A DNA stretch of 7,566 nt from Campylobacterales bacterium (GTDB lineage: Bacteria; Campylobacterota; Campylobacteria; Campylobacterales; QNZT01): positions 1 to 7,566 of the forward strand of contig JALULO010000215.1 in assembly GCA_027056215.1 (NCBI GenBank), read 5' to 3'. The notes under the pieces were generated by a model, which saw only the letters and a program-made list of their open reading frames with translations, did no database searches and was not told where the DNA came from. Positions 1 through 6,457 of the stretch are shown here, one piece after another (within the stretch, counting starts at the first letter, position 1; each line of letters opens with the position of its first letter). Both the position numbers and the translations under genes were made by a program.

Positions 1-523
1 ATACTCTATTTACCTGTGCATAAAATGTTGGATCAAATAGTTCTTTTGAAAGATCACTTGGATCAGTTGCATCAACCAAAACAATATCATAACTTTGATC
101 TTTGGCTTTTGCAATAAAATCCATACCGCCTTCTATCGTAATGTGTAAGCGTTTATTATCCCAATCTCCTAAATCTGAGAAATACTCTTTTGATATATTG
201 ATAACTTCTTCATCAATTTCTACTAAATCTACTTTGATCTCTTCATGACGCAACACCTCTCTGGCTGTTCCACCATCACCACCACCAATAATCAATACAC
301 TTTTTGGATCTCTATGTGTACACAAAGAAACATGTGCTAACATTTCATGGTATATAAACTCATCTTTTTCGCTAAACATCGCATTTCCGTCAAGCACCAT
401 AATCTTCCCCAATTGTGCACTTTTATAGACTTCAATCTTTTGATATTTACTTTGTGTTTCAAAAAGTTTTTCTTCAACTTTTAAGCTCTGTTTTAAAAAG
501 CCTTGTTCTTCTTCAAAATACAT
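1..523 (-). CDS. speE: Spermidine synthase (polyamine aminopropyltransferase), N-terminal part, cut by window edge
   Basis: Transfers an aminopropyl group from decarboxylated S-adenosylmethionine to putrescine, giving spermidine in the cytoplasm. About 174 codons are present; the family usually has 260-290 residues, so the C-terminal third lies outside the window. I translated the minus strand by hand: it opens MYFEEEQGFLKQSLKVEEKL, has the N-terminal beta domain with LDG...EKDEFIYHEM, the nucleotide-binding GGGDGGTAREVLRH, the acidic VEID that in this fold contacts the substrate nucleoside, and VDATDP, which carries the catalytic Asp and the amine-binding Asp of the family. The ATG at 523-521 is preceded by AGGGGA, a good ribosome site. 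It is transcribed divergently from the 676-1910 pair. The family call is secure; the exact amine substrate is not, since spermidine and longer-amine synthases look alike. Confidence 0.93.
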   Translation of the reverse strand, partial: MYFEEEQGFLKQSLKVEEKLFETQSKYQKIEVYKSAQLGKIMVLDGNAMFSEKDEFIYHEMLAHVSLCTHRDPKSVLIIGGGDGGTAREVLRHEEIKVDLVEIDEEVINISKEYFSDLGDWDNKRLHITIEGGMDFIAKAKDQSYDIVLVDATDPSDLSKELFDPTFYAQVNRV

Positions 524-552
524 CTTTTCCCCTATATATTTAAATGGAACTG

Positions 553-561
553 ATTTTAACA
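553..561 (-). promoter_or_regulatory. Putative extended -10 promoter for speE
   Basis: Read on the minus strand the bases are TGTTAAAAT, an extended -10 element (TGn followed by TAAAAT). It lies about 30 bases before the speE start, leaving a short leader that holds the ribosome site. No clear -35 box is seen, which is common for the main sigma factor in Campylobacterota. Sequence inspection only. Confidence 0.5.
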
Positions 562-637
562 TATTATTATTAAGATGAGCTCTTTGTTAATATCAATATT
601 GCAAAACAACTATTCCATAACCCTTTTATAACTATTT

Positions 638-646
638 TGCTAAAAT
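638..646 (+). promoter_or_regulatory. Putative extended -10 promoter for the small membrane protein and purM
   Basis: The bases TGCTAAAAT form an extended -10 element preceded by a T-run (TTTTGC), a typical arrangement for the housekeeping sigma factor of Campylobacterota. Transcription would begin near 653, about 20 bases before the ATG at 676. A second TATACT at 648-653 is a competing -10 candidate. The rest of the 524-675 gap is AT-rich and shows no other convincing site. Confidence 0.5.
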
Positions 647-675
647 CTATACTAAAATAAATATAGGAGCAGTAA

Positions 676-915
676 ATGTGTGCGGCTAGAATGCAACGAA
701 TCATAACAGCGTTAATGTTAGGAATTATTCTCTACTTTTTTGCGATGGGAGTGCATGACTTTCAATCTGGATTAAAAGAGAGTTTTCATTTTCAAATAGC
801 TGTAATTTTACAAATTTTTGTCATTATTATGATGATGATATGGGCTTTTACAAATTTTTGTCCATCTTCTTGGCTAATGGGTAAAATATTTCCACCTTGT
901 AAGTGGGAAAAATAA
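676..915 (+). CDS. Small two-helix inner-membrane protein, YgaP/DUF2892-like
   Basis: A 79-residue protein of unknown function. The AGGAG at 665-669, six bases before the ATG, is a near-perfect ribosome site, so the gene is very likely real. Two hydrophobic stretches, about residues 8-25 (starting IITALMLGIIL) and 40-60 (starting IAVILQIFVII), should form a helical hairpin in the inner membrane. The tail reads FCPSSWLMGKIFPPC. An Arg followed by IIxxLxLGIIL at the start and FCP...GxxxxC at the end resemble the small DUF2892 (YgaP-type membrane domain) family, which ends in CPLY..LG...C; this is a remembered pattern, not a search. The stop overlaps the purM start by one base (TAATG), so the two are probably translated together. 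Nothing in the sequence ties it to purine synthesis. The reverse-strand reading over this region is a shadow. Confidence 0.8.
   Translation: MCAARMQRIITALMLGIILYFFAMGVHDFQSGLKESFHFQIAVILQIFVIIMMMIWAFTNFCPSSWLMGKIFPPCKWEK
806..862 (+). repeat. 17-base direct repeat, period 40, inside the small membrane protein gene
   Basis: The 17-mer TTTTACAAATTTTTGTC occurs exactly at 806-822 and again at 846-862. The copies fall in different reading frames (ILQIFV against FTNFCP), so shared protein sequence does not explain the match. Each contains the partial dyad ACAAA-TT-TTTGT. Confidence 0.85.
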
Positions 916-1910
916 TGGCTAAGCTTAGTTATAAAGATGCAGGTGTTGATATAGATGCGGGTAATGCCTTTGTCGAAAATATAAAACCCTATGTAAAATC
1001 TACTTTTGATCAAAATGTTATTGGTGGTATTGGTTCTTTTGCTGGTGCGTACGAATTGCCTATAGGATATGAACAACCTGTTATGCTTGCTGCGACTGAT
1101 GGCGTGGGTACAAAATTAAAACTTGCGATTGATGCAAAAAAGTTTGATACCGTTGGTATAGATTTGGTTGCTATGTGTGTCAACGATCTGATCTGTAACT
1201 TTGGAACACCCTCTTTTTTCTTAGATTACTATGCTACTTCCGAACTCAAAACTGAGGAAGCTACCCAGATCGTTAAAGGTATTGCACAAGGATGTCAAGA
1301 AAGTGAGTGTGCCTTGATCGGTGGCGAAACAGCTGAAATGCCAGGGATGTATGCAAAAGGTGATTTTGATTTAGCAGGGTTTGCAGTAGGTGTTGCAGAA
1401 AAATCAGAAATGGATCGTCTTTCTCATGTAAAAGAGGGAGATATATTAATAGCACTTCCTAGTTCTGGAATCCATTCAAATGGTTATTCTCTTGTACGTA
1501 AACTCTTTTTTGAAAAATTACAGATGAAGTTTGATGATGAGATTGAAGGACAAAAGCTTATTGATATTCTTCTTACGCCAACTCAGATTTATGTAAAAAC
1601 GTTTAAAAAACTTCACAAAGAGATCAATGGACTGGCACATATTACCGGTGGGGGTATAGTAGAAAATCTTCCACGCGTTTTACCCAAACATCTACAAGCT
1701 ATTGTTCATAAAGATAAAATTCGGATACTTCCTATATTTGAATTTATGAAATCACATGTTGAAGAAGAAGAAATGTTTAGAACTTTTAACATGGGCGTAG
1801 GTATGATACTGGTTGTTAGCCCTCAAAATAAAGACTCTATTTTAGAAAACTCAAATGGCTATATAATTGGAGAAATACAAGCGGGGGAACGATCCGTTAC
1901 TTTGATTTAA
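915..1910 (+). CDS. purM: Phosphoribosylformylglycinamidine cyclo-ligase (AIR synthetase)
   Basis: Fifth step of de novo purine synthesis: ATP-dependent ring closure of FGAM to aminoimidazole ribonucleotide in the cytoplasm. The 331 residues match the family's usual 330-350. The start LSYKDAGVDIDAGN is the classic PurM N-terminus, followed by GIGSFAGAYELP, ATDGVGTKLKLA, the conserved GIDLVAMCVNDL, IGGETAEMPGMY in the ATP/substrate region, PSSGIHSNGYSLVRKL and LAHITGGGIVENLPRVLP. I chose the ATG at 915: it gives MAKLSYKD, agreeing with known PurM starts, and overlaps the upstream stop as TAATG with GGGA a few bases before. An in-frame GTG at 903 would add four residues (MGKI) with no better ribosome site. 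All hallmark motifs are intact. No other pur gene is in the window. Confidence 0.98.
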   Translation: MAKLSYKDAGVDIDAGNAFVENIKPYVKSTFDQNVIGGIGSFAGAYELPIGYEQPVMLAATDGVGTKLKLAIDAKKFDTVGIDLVAMCVNDLICNFGTPSFFLDYYATSELKTEEATQIVKGIAQGCQESECALIGGETAEMPGMYAKGDFDLAGFAVGVAEKSEMDRLSHVKEGDILIALPSSGIHSNGYSLVRKLFFEKLQMKFDDEIEGQKLIDILLTPTQIYVKTFKKLHKEINGLAHITGGGIVENLPRVLPKHLQAIVHKDKIRILPIFEFMKSHVEEEEMFRTFNMGVGMILVVSPQNKDSILENSNGYIIGEIQAGERSVTLI

Positions 1911-1942
1911 GGCGGTATGCTACTTTTTTGTAGCGTACCGTC
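1911..1942 (+). terminator. Hairpin directly after purM, probable terminator
   Basis: The 13-base arms GGCGGTATGCTAC (1911-1923) and GTAGCGTACCGTC (1930-1942) pair at 11 Watson-Crick and two G-U positions around a six-T loop. The stem begins at the first base after the stop codon. It is GC-rich against its surroundings, but what follows is ATATTATAAAAC rather than a T-run, so termination efficiency is uncertain. The gap 1943-2048 holds no gene. Confidence 0.6.
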
Positions 1943-2016
1943 ATATTATAAAACTTTAGAAGATACATTATACGTTCATTACTTTATTTTATTAAAACTA
2001 TTTTTAGTTTGGTCGA

Positions 2017-2022
2017 TATACT
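2017..2022 (+). promoter_or_regulatory. Putative -10 box for the GGDEF-EAL gene
   Basis: TATACT lies 26 bases before the ATG at 2049, giving a leader of about 20 bases with AGGA at 2038-2041. There is no good -35 box at the usual distance. A small hairpin (AAACTA 1995-2000, TAGTTT 2005-2010) sits just upstream. Weak but well-placed evidence. Confidence 0.35.
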
Positions 2023-2048
2023 CCTAAGTACCTTAATAGGATTCATTG

Positions 2049-4172
2049 ATGAAACAAACAGAAACAGAATTATTTTTAGAAAGTATTACAAATATTGCCT
2101 ACTTTAACACGGATTTAGATAGAAAAATCATAAATTGGAATAAAACTTGTGAAATTTTATTTGGCTATAAAAGAGAAGATGCTATTGGTCAAAAGTTAGA
2201 GGATTTAATTATTCCAGATTATCTCGCTGAACAATTCGTTAAAGATTTTTTACAGAAAAAAGCTTTTTACGGTGAAGAACTTGAGTATAAAGATAGTGAA
2301 CATTCTACAAAAATATTATATACAAACACTCTATTTATACAAGATAGATATTATAGTATCTGCATTGATCCTAAATTATTCAAGAATACAAATCAACTTC
2401 AAAATGCTATCACACAGTCAAATTCACATTTAAAAGATGAAGTAAAATTAATTTTGATTTCACTTGATAGAAATGGATATATAGAAGATTTTAATCATTT
2501 TGCACAGACATTAACAGGATATAAAAAAGAAGATGTGCTAGGAAGAAGTTTTGTTGAACTGTTTTTGCCGCCTAGCTACAGAGAAAAAACACTCTACCAA
2601 ATACAAAAAAGTTTTGCATCAAAGCAAATTTTGATGCAAAATGATTTTCCTCTTATTTGTAGAAGTGGAAATAAAATCATTGTACATTGGGATCGTTCTT
2701 TAATATCTAATCAAAAAGAGAAAACAACATCTTTACTCTTGATGGGTGATCAAAAAGCATTTGACAATAGCATACAAGATCGTCTTGAGTATTTGGCAAA
2801 TTATGATTCATTAACAGATCTTCCAAATAAAAATCTGCTTTATGATCGTCTGTATAATGCCATTAACAAATCAGCACGTCATGTACACAACATGATTACT
2901 ATTTTTCTAAATCTTGACAATTTTAAATCAATTAATCATACATTAGGTTATGCTAAAGGTGATGAGTTGCTCAAAGAAGTAGCAATACGACTACAATCGG
3001 AACTGAGAGATTATGATACCATTGCAAGATTTAGCGGTGATGAATTTGTTATATTATTTGAAAATATTAACAATGAATTAGATGCAGGTATTGTTGCTGA
3101 GCGTATATCTAATTTATTTGAAAAACCTTTTTCGGTGCACAGTAGTGATCTGATGATTAATGTAAATATGGGTATTTCATTTTTTCCATCCGATGGAAAT
3201 GATCCAAAAACACTAATAAAAAATGCAAACATGGCAATGCTACGTGCAAAGGAATCAAAAAATAGTAATTTTCACTTTTTTAAAGCACAAATTCATGAAG
3301 AGATTTCTCACCGTATGAAACTTGAATCAAATCTACGAAAAGCTATAGAAAATAGAGAATTTTTTGTAGAATATCAACCTTTAGTAGATGCAAAGACAGA
3401 AAAAATTATTGGTGCTGAAGCTTTAGTGAGATGGAATCATCCAGATCTTAAAATCATACCACCATTAGACTTTATCCCTATAGCAGAAGATACTGGCATG
3501 ATCCTTGAAATTGGAGAAATTGTTTTATTTACAGCTATAAACCAAATGCAAAAATGGCACAATAAAGGATTTAAAGATTTAACAATTTCAATCAATATTT
3601 CAGGTGTACAACTACTCCAAAGTGATCTTGAAAAGACTATTGATATAATCATTAATGACAGTGGATTCAACCCTCGTTATCTTGAACTTGAACTAACAGA
3701 AAGTATATTGATGCAAAACATTGATTTAGCTTCCAAATTACTTCATGTATTCAAAGACAAAGGTATGCATATAGCAATAGATGATTTTGGAACAGGATAT
3801 TCTTCTTTGAGTTATCTAAAAAAACTTCCAATCGACTCAATCAAAATTGATCAATCATTTATACACAACATTGAAACTGATCAAAGTGATAAAATCATAG
3901 TAGATACTGTTATCGCAATGGGACATAGTTTAGGATTTGATGTGATAGCTGAAGGCATTGAAAACAAATATCAAAAAAACTATTTACAAACACATAATTG
4001 TAACATTCTACAAGGATACTATTTTGGTAAATCTCTAGACTGTGATACTTTTGAAGCTTTATTAAAAGGGGAACTATCTATTTGTAATACAGACGATCAT
4101 GAACAAGAAAGTGAATTTGAATTTGAACAAACATTAAAAAAGTATAGTAAACCTTTTAAATTTTCTTCATGA
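2049..4172 (+). CDS. PAS-PAS-GGDEF-EAL cyclic-di-GMP protein, probably a phosphodiesterase
   Basis: A 707-residue soluble protein expected to hydrolyse c-di-GMP in response to a signal sensed by two PAS domains (about residues 5-112 and 130-235). No signal peptide or membrane helix is visible, so it should be cytoplasmic. The EAL domain (about 428-675) keeps every residue expected for activity: E457 in EALVRW, N516, E548 in ELTES, D578-D579 in DDFGTGYSS, K599, E635 in AEGIE and the Gln of LQGYYF. The GGDEF domain (about 247-410) reads S329-GDEF and has Asn288 where the metal-binding Asp (PleD D327) is expected; guanine-contacting N296 and D305 and an RxxD inhibitory site (R320, D323) remain. 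It is therefore perhaps a regulatory GTP or c-di-GMP binding module. I chose the ATG at 2049 (AGGA seven bases before) over the TTG at 2046. The tail after residue 675 is acidic. Which ligand the PAS domains bind cannot be told. Confidence 0.93.
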   Translation: MKQTETELFLESITNIAYFNTDLDRKIINWNKTCEILFGYKREDAIGQKLEDLIIPDYLAEQFVKDFLQKKAFYGEELEYKDSEHSTKILYTNTLFIQDRYYSICIDPKLFKNTNQLQNAITQSNSHLKDEVKLILISLDRNGYIEDFNHFAQTLTGYKKEDVLGRSFVELFLPPSYREKTLYQIQKSFASKQILMQNDFPLICRSGNKIIVHWDRSLISNQKEKTTSLLLMGDQKAFDNSIQDRLEYLANYDSLTDLPNKNLLYDRLYNAINKSARHVHNMITIFLNLDNFKSINHTLGYAKGDELLKEVAIRLQSELRDYDTIARFSGDEFVILFENINNELDAGIVAERISNLFEKPFSVHSSDLMINVNMGISFFPSDGNDPKTLIKNANMAMLRAKESKNSNFHFFKAQIHEEISHRMKLESNLRKAIENREFFVEYQPLVDAKTEKIIGAEALVRWNHPDLKIIPPLDFIPIAEDTGMILEIGEIVLFTAINQMQKWHNKGFKDLTISINISGVQLLQSDLEKTIDIIINDSGFNPRYLELELTESILMQNIDLASKLLHVFKDKGMHIAIDDFGTGYSSLSYLKKLPIDSIKIDQSFIHNIETDQSDKIIVDTVIAMGHSLGFDVIAEGIENKYQKNYLQTHNCNILQGYYFGKSLDCDTFEALLKGELSICNTDDHEQESEFEFEQTLKKYSKPFKFSS

Positions 4173-4188
4173 TATGACGTTTTTATTA

Positions 4189-4223
4189 ATATCACTATTG
4201 ACATAATACGTCATTAGTGATAT
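4189..4223. promoter_or_regulatory. 35-bp dyad, candidate operator over the recombinase-like/ccoG promoter
   Basis: Left arm ATATCACTATTGAC (4189-4202) and right arm GTCATTAGTGATAT (4210-4223) are reverse complements at 13 of 14 positions (one T-T mismatch), around the spacer ATAATAC. The centre (4206) falls between the -35 and -10 boxes of the promoter at 4198-4226. A dimeric protein bound here would block RNA polymerase. A second pairing also exists: ATGACGT (4174-4180) with ACGTCAT (4208-4214). As RNA the dyad could instead act as a terminator for the GGDEF-EAL gene, but no T-run follows it. Confidence 0.65.
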
Positions 4224-4226
4224 ACT
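4198..4226 (+). promoter_or_regulatory. Near-consensus sigma-70 promoter for the recombinase-like gene and ccoG
   Basis: TTGACA (4198-4203, perfect -35) is followed after exactly 17 bases by TATACT (4221-4226, one change from TATAAT). Transcription should start near 4233, giving a leader of about 23 bases with GAAGGA at 4244-4249. This is the best-matching promoter in the window and is unusual among Campylobacterota promoters in having a full -35 box. Confidence 0.65.
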
Positions 4227-4243
4227 TACACTTATCATAAAGA

Positions 4244-4258
4244 GAAGGATAGCGTTTG
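4244..4258 (+). promoter_or_regulatory. Ribosome binding site fixing a TTG start
   Basis: GAAGGA (4244-4249) sits six bases before TTG 4256-4258. No in-frame ATG occurs near the beginning, and the resolvase-fold homology (IIAYLR) starts directly after this TTG, so TTG initiation is the best reading. The weak start codon may keep the protein at a low level, as is often seen for regulators. Confidence 0.7.
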
Positions 4259-4921
4259 ATTATAGCATATTTAAGAGGTAAAAATCGGAATTTTTCCATT
4301 TCTTATCAGCAAACATATATTATTAAATATGCACTTAAAAATGCTATAGCAATTGACTTGACCGAAATAGATGATGATCCTCTTTCACAAATTTTAGAAG
4401 ATCGTTCCAATTTACTAAAGATTTTACACTCTTTAGAAGAAAATGATTCTATTTTAATTTATGATTTATGGGTTTTAAGCAGAAAAGTTGGAGAATTAGC
4501 TAAAATATTTGATTGTATTTTAAAAAACGATATCTCTATTTACGTCTGTAAACAAGATTTGGTATTGAATAAGCATACACCACTTCATGTGGTCATAAAT
4601 CTTCTTTCAAATCAGAGAGAAAAGAATCTTCAATCTGATAAATTGACTATGGGAAGACCTAAAGGCAGTTTTTCAAAATCTAAATTTGACATATATAAAA
4701 GTGATATATTACAGATGCTTGAAGCAAGTTTATCTGTTAGTGAAATTTCAAAACGATTACATGTTAGTAGAAGTTCACTAAAAGATTACATCAATTCAAG
4801 ATCACTAAAAGAAATCGTTGATTCAAAGAATATTCCCAATATTACGCGTATCAATATACAAAATAATTTACCTGATACTCTAAATAAAGAGTGTGCATTA
4901 AAAAATCAACATAAGGAATAG
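4256..4921 (+). CDS. Serine-recombinase-like (resolvase/invertase fold) protein lacking the catalytic serine, possible DNA-binding regulator
   Basis: 221 residues with the layout of gamma-delta/Tn3 resolvase: an N-terminal catalytic-type fold (about 1-125), a GRPKG linker (133-137) like the segment that follows the DNA minor groove in resolvases, a C-terminal helix-turn-helix (about 145-181, with VSEISKRLHVSRSSLKDYI) and an extra tail of about 40 residues. Aligned by eye to gamma-delta resolvase, Tyr5, Arg7, Arg50 and Arg76 match Y6, R8, R45 and R71, but the nucleophile Ser10 is Lys9, and the L66-D67-R68 motif is Leu-Trp-Val (71-73). Strand exchange is therefore unlikely while DNA binding should persist. 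There are no frameshifts or stops, so this is a maintained gene, not a decayed one. It ends two bases before the ccoG ATG, with the ccoG ribosome site inside its last codons, implying coupled translation. Its role as a regulator of the operon is inferred. Confidence 0.8.
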   Translation: MIIAYLRGKNRNFSISYQQTYIIKYALKNAIAIDLTEIDDDPLSQILEDRSNLLKILHSLEENDSILIYDLWVLSRKVGELAKIFDCILKNDISIYVCKQDLVLNKHTPLHVVINLLSNQREKNLQSDKLTMGRPKGSFSKSKFDIYKSDILQMLEASLSVSEISKRLHVSRSSLKDYINSRSLKEIVDSKNIPNITRINIQNNLPDTLNKECALKNQHKE

Positions 4922-4923
4922 TA

Positions 4924-6363
4924 ATGGCTGAAGCAGTAGCAAAAAAAAGCTCAAAACAGAGAATGGCGGAGTATTTAAAGGGATGGATGCCTTATCGATT
5001 TAAACGATATTATGCATTTATTATTGCAACCATATTTTCGTTAGTTATCCCATGGATTAAAATCAACGGTGCACATTTTTTTCTTTTAAATTTTGACCAC
5101 AAACAGATTCACCTCTTTTTCACAAAATTTGACATGCAAGAACTTTATATGATGCCATTCTTGCTTATTTTTGGTTTTTTAGGTGTCTTCTTTCTAACGA
5201 CGCTTGGGGGTCGTGTTTGGTGTGGTTGGCTATGTCCACAAACAATTTTTAGGGTTATTTACAGAGATCTTATTCAAACTAAAATATTAGGTATTAGAAA
5301 AAATATCAAAAACAAACAAAAAGAGCCTGAAGGACAAATGGGGAAAAGAGCAATCGGTGTACTAATGTGGTCTATATTAGCATTGATTGCTGCTGCTGAT
5401 TTTATTTGGTATTTTGTTCCTCCTGAAGATTTTTTTCAATATATAAAACATCCTGCAGAACATACCGTTATGATAACTACATTATTAATTGTTGCTGGTT
5501 TTTTAATTTATGATATTGTTAAACTAAAAGAAGATTTTTGTATCTATGTTTGCCCATATGCAAGAGTTCAATCAGTTATGTATGATGAAGAAACCATTCA
5601 AACGATCTATAATACTGACAGAGGTGGTCATATCTATAGTGACGATCAAGAGAAAAAACTTGTTCACAATTTAAAAGAGTTACACGCTACCGAAGGTGAC
5701 AATGCTGAGTGTACAATGTGTGATGCATGTGTCAGAGTATGTCCGACACATATTGATATCAAAAGAGGTACCCAGTTGGAATGTATCAACTGTTTAGAAT
5801 GTGCTGATGCGTGTACACAAGTAATGGGTGCGTTAGGTAAACCTTCTCTTATTACTTGGACTAGTTATTCAGCTGTACAAGAACACAGAAAACCTAAATT
5901 TATTCGCTTTAGAACAATTGCATATGCGATAGCTTTAGTTCTTGCACTTGTCGGTCTGTTCTGGATGGGATCAAAAAAAGAGTATATGTTACTTAATATC
6001 AATAGAACTACACAACTATATAAAATAAAAGACAATGGTCATAAAGTTGTGAATGCATACAAATTTTTATTTCAAAATACTCAAAGCGAGAGACATTCAT
6101 ACTATTTTGAGGTTGAAAGTCATCCTGATATAAAAATCTTACGACCTAATAAACCATTTAAACTTGGGGGAGGTCAAAAAGTAAATAAAGTTATTATTTT
6201 ATATACAACAAAAGACTTAGTTAAAGACACAACTAAAGACACACCTATTCCAATCAAAATCAAAGCATACGCTACAGATAAAAAGGATAAGATTGTTGTT
6301 GAACGAAATACTATTTTTGTATTTCCAAGATATGATATTTTACAGAAGAAACGTCAACATTAG
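4924..6363 (+). CDS. ccoG: cbb3-type cytochrome c oxidase accessory protein CcoG (FixG/RdxA), polyferredoxin-like
   Basis: An inner-membrane Fe-S protein needed for cbb3 oxidase maturation; in Rhodobacter its homologue is reported to reduce Cu(II) to Cu(I) for the copper-insertion pathway. The 479 residues fit the family. In order: membrane helices near 31-46, 77-96, 143-163, 181-199 and 331-348; RVWCGWLCPQTIFR (C100, C104) and CIYVCPYARVQSVMY (C206, C210), typical of the NapH/CcoG class; a ferredoxin domain with C263, C266, C269, C273 and C287, C290, C293, C297 for two [4Fe-4S] clusters; and a C-terminal Ig-like domain of the FixG_C type from about 360. AAGGA at 4913-4917 precedes the ATG by six bases. 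The usual RGEPRG after the second CP motif reads RGGHIYS here. A tandem TAAAGACACA (6222-6231, 6234-6243) gives KDTTKDTP near the end. No ccoNOQP gene lies in the window. Confidence 0.96.
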   Translation: MAEAVAKKSSKQRMAEYLKGWMPYRFKRYYAFIIATIFSLVIPWIKINGAHFFLLNFDHKQIHLFFTKFDMQELYMMPFLLIFGFLGVFFLTTLGGRVWCGWLCPQTIFRVIYRDLIQTKILGIRKNIKNKQKEPEGQMGKRAIGVLMWSILALIAAADFIWYFVPPEDFFQYIKHPAEHTVMITTLLIVAGFLIYDIVKLKEDFCIYVCPYARVQSVMYDEETIQTIYNTDRGGHIYSDDQEKKLVHNLKELHATEGDNAECTMCDACVRVCPTHIDIKRGTQLECINCLECADACTQVMGALGKPSLITWTSYSAVQEHRKPKFIRFRTIAYAIALVLALVGLFWMGSKKEYMLLNINRTTQLYKIKDNGHKVVNAYKFLFQNTQSERHSYYFEVESHPDIKILRPNKPFKLGGGQKVNKVIILYTTKDLVKDTTKDTPIPIKIKAYATDKKDKIVVERNTIFVFPRYDILQKKRQH

Positions 6364-6367
6364 TTTT

Positions 6368-6425
6368 TTCACATCTATTCACATCTAAATCTATAGATGT
6401 GAATAGATAATGATAAATGTTTTTT
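6368..6425 (+). terminator. Repeat-built hairpin between convergent ccoG and ugd, probable terminator
   Basis: ATCTATTCACATCTA (6373-6387) and TAGATGTGAATAGAT (6394-6408) form a perfect 15-bp stem with a six-base loop. The left side is a tandem of the 10-mer TTCACATCTA (6368-6377, 6378-6387) and the right side carries its inverse TAGATGTGAA (6394-6403). A run of six T (6420-6425) follows 11 bases after the stem, further than in a textbook terminator; on the minus strand the stem is followed by A residues, so it would not be a classic terminator for ugd. The rest of the 6364-6457 gap shows no gene. Confidence 0.55.
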
Positions 6426-6457
6426 AGTAAAGAGTGATCGTCTAAAAACGTACCTCT

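Noticed and set aside
386..400. SpeE has LDGNAMFSEKDE where the E. coli enzyme has LDGVVQTTERDE, suggesting altered amine specificity.
   Set aside because: Bacillus-type SpeE, as I recall it, also has Met followed by a SEKDEF segment here, so the change is within normal family variation.
583..610. Possible FNR/CRP-type site in the speE divergent region (TTGATATTAACAAA on the minus strand; AATAT-CA-ATATT dyad).
   Set aside because: Only the first half-site matches; the second half is poor and the dyad is a short AT-only match expected by chance.
792..1076. Open frame of 94 codons on the minus strand.
   Set aside because: Antisense to the small membrane protein and purM, no ribosome site, low-complexity Ile/Thr/Lys composition; a shadow of real genes.
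4189..4223. The dyad as a recombination (crossover) site for an active invertase.
   Set aside because: No second copy of the dyad is seen in the window and the neighbouring protein lacks the catalytic serine; an operator is the simpler reading.
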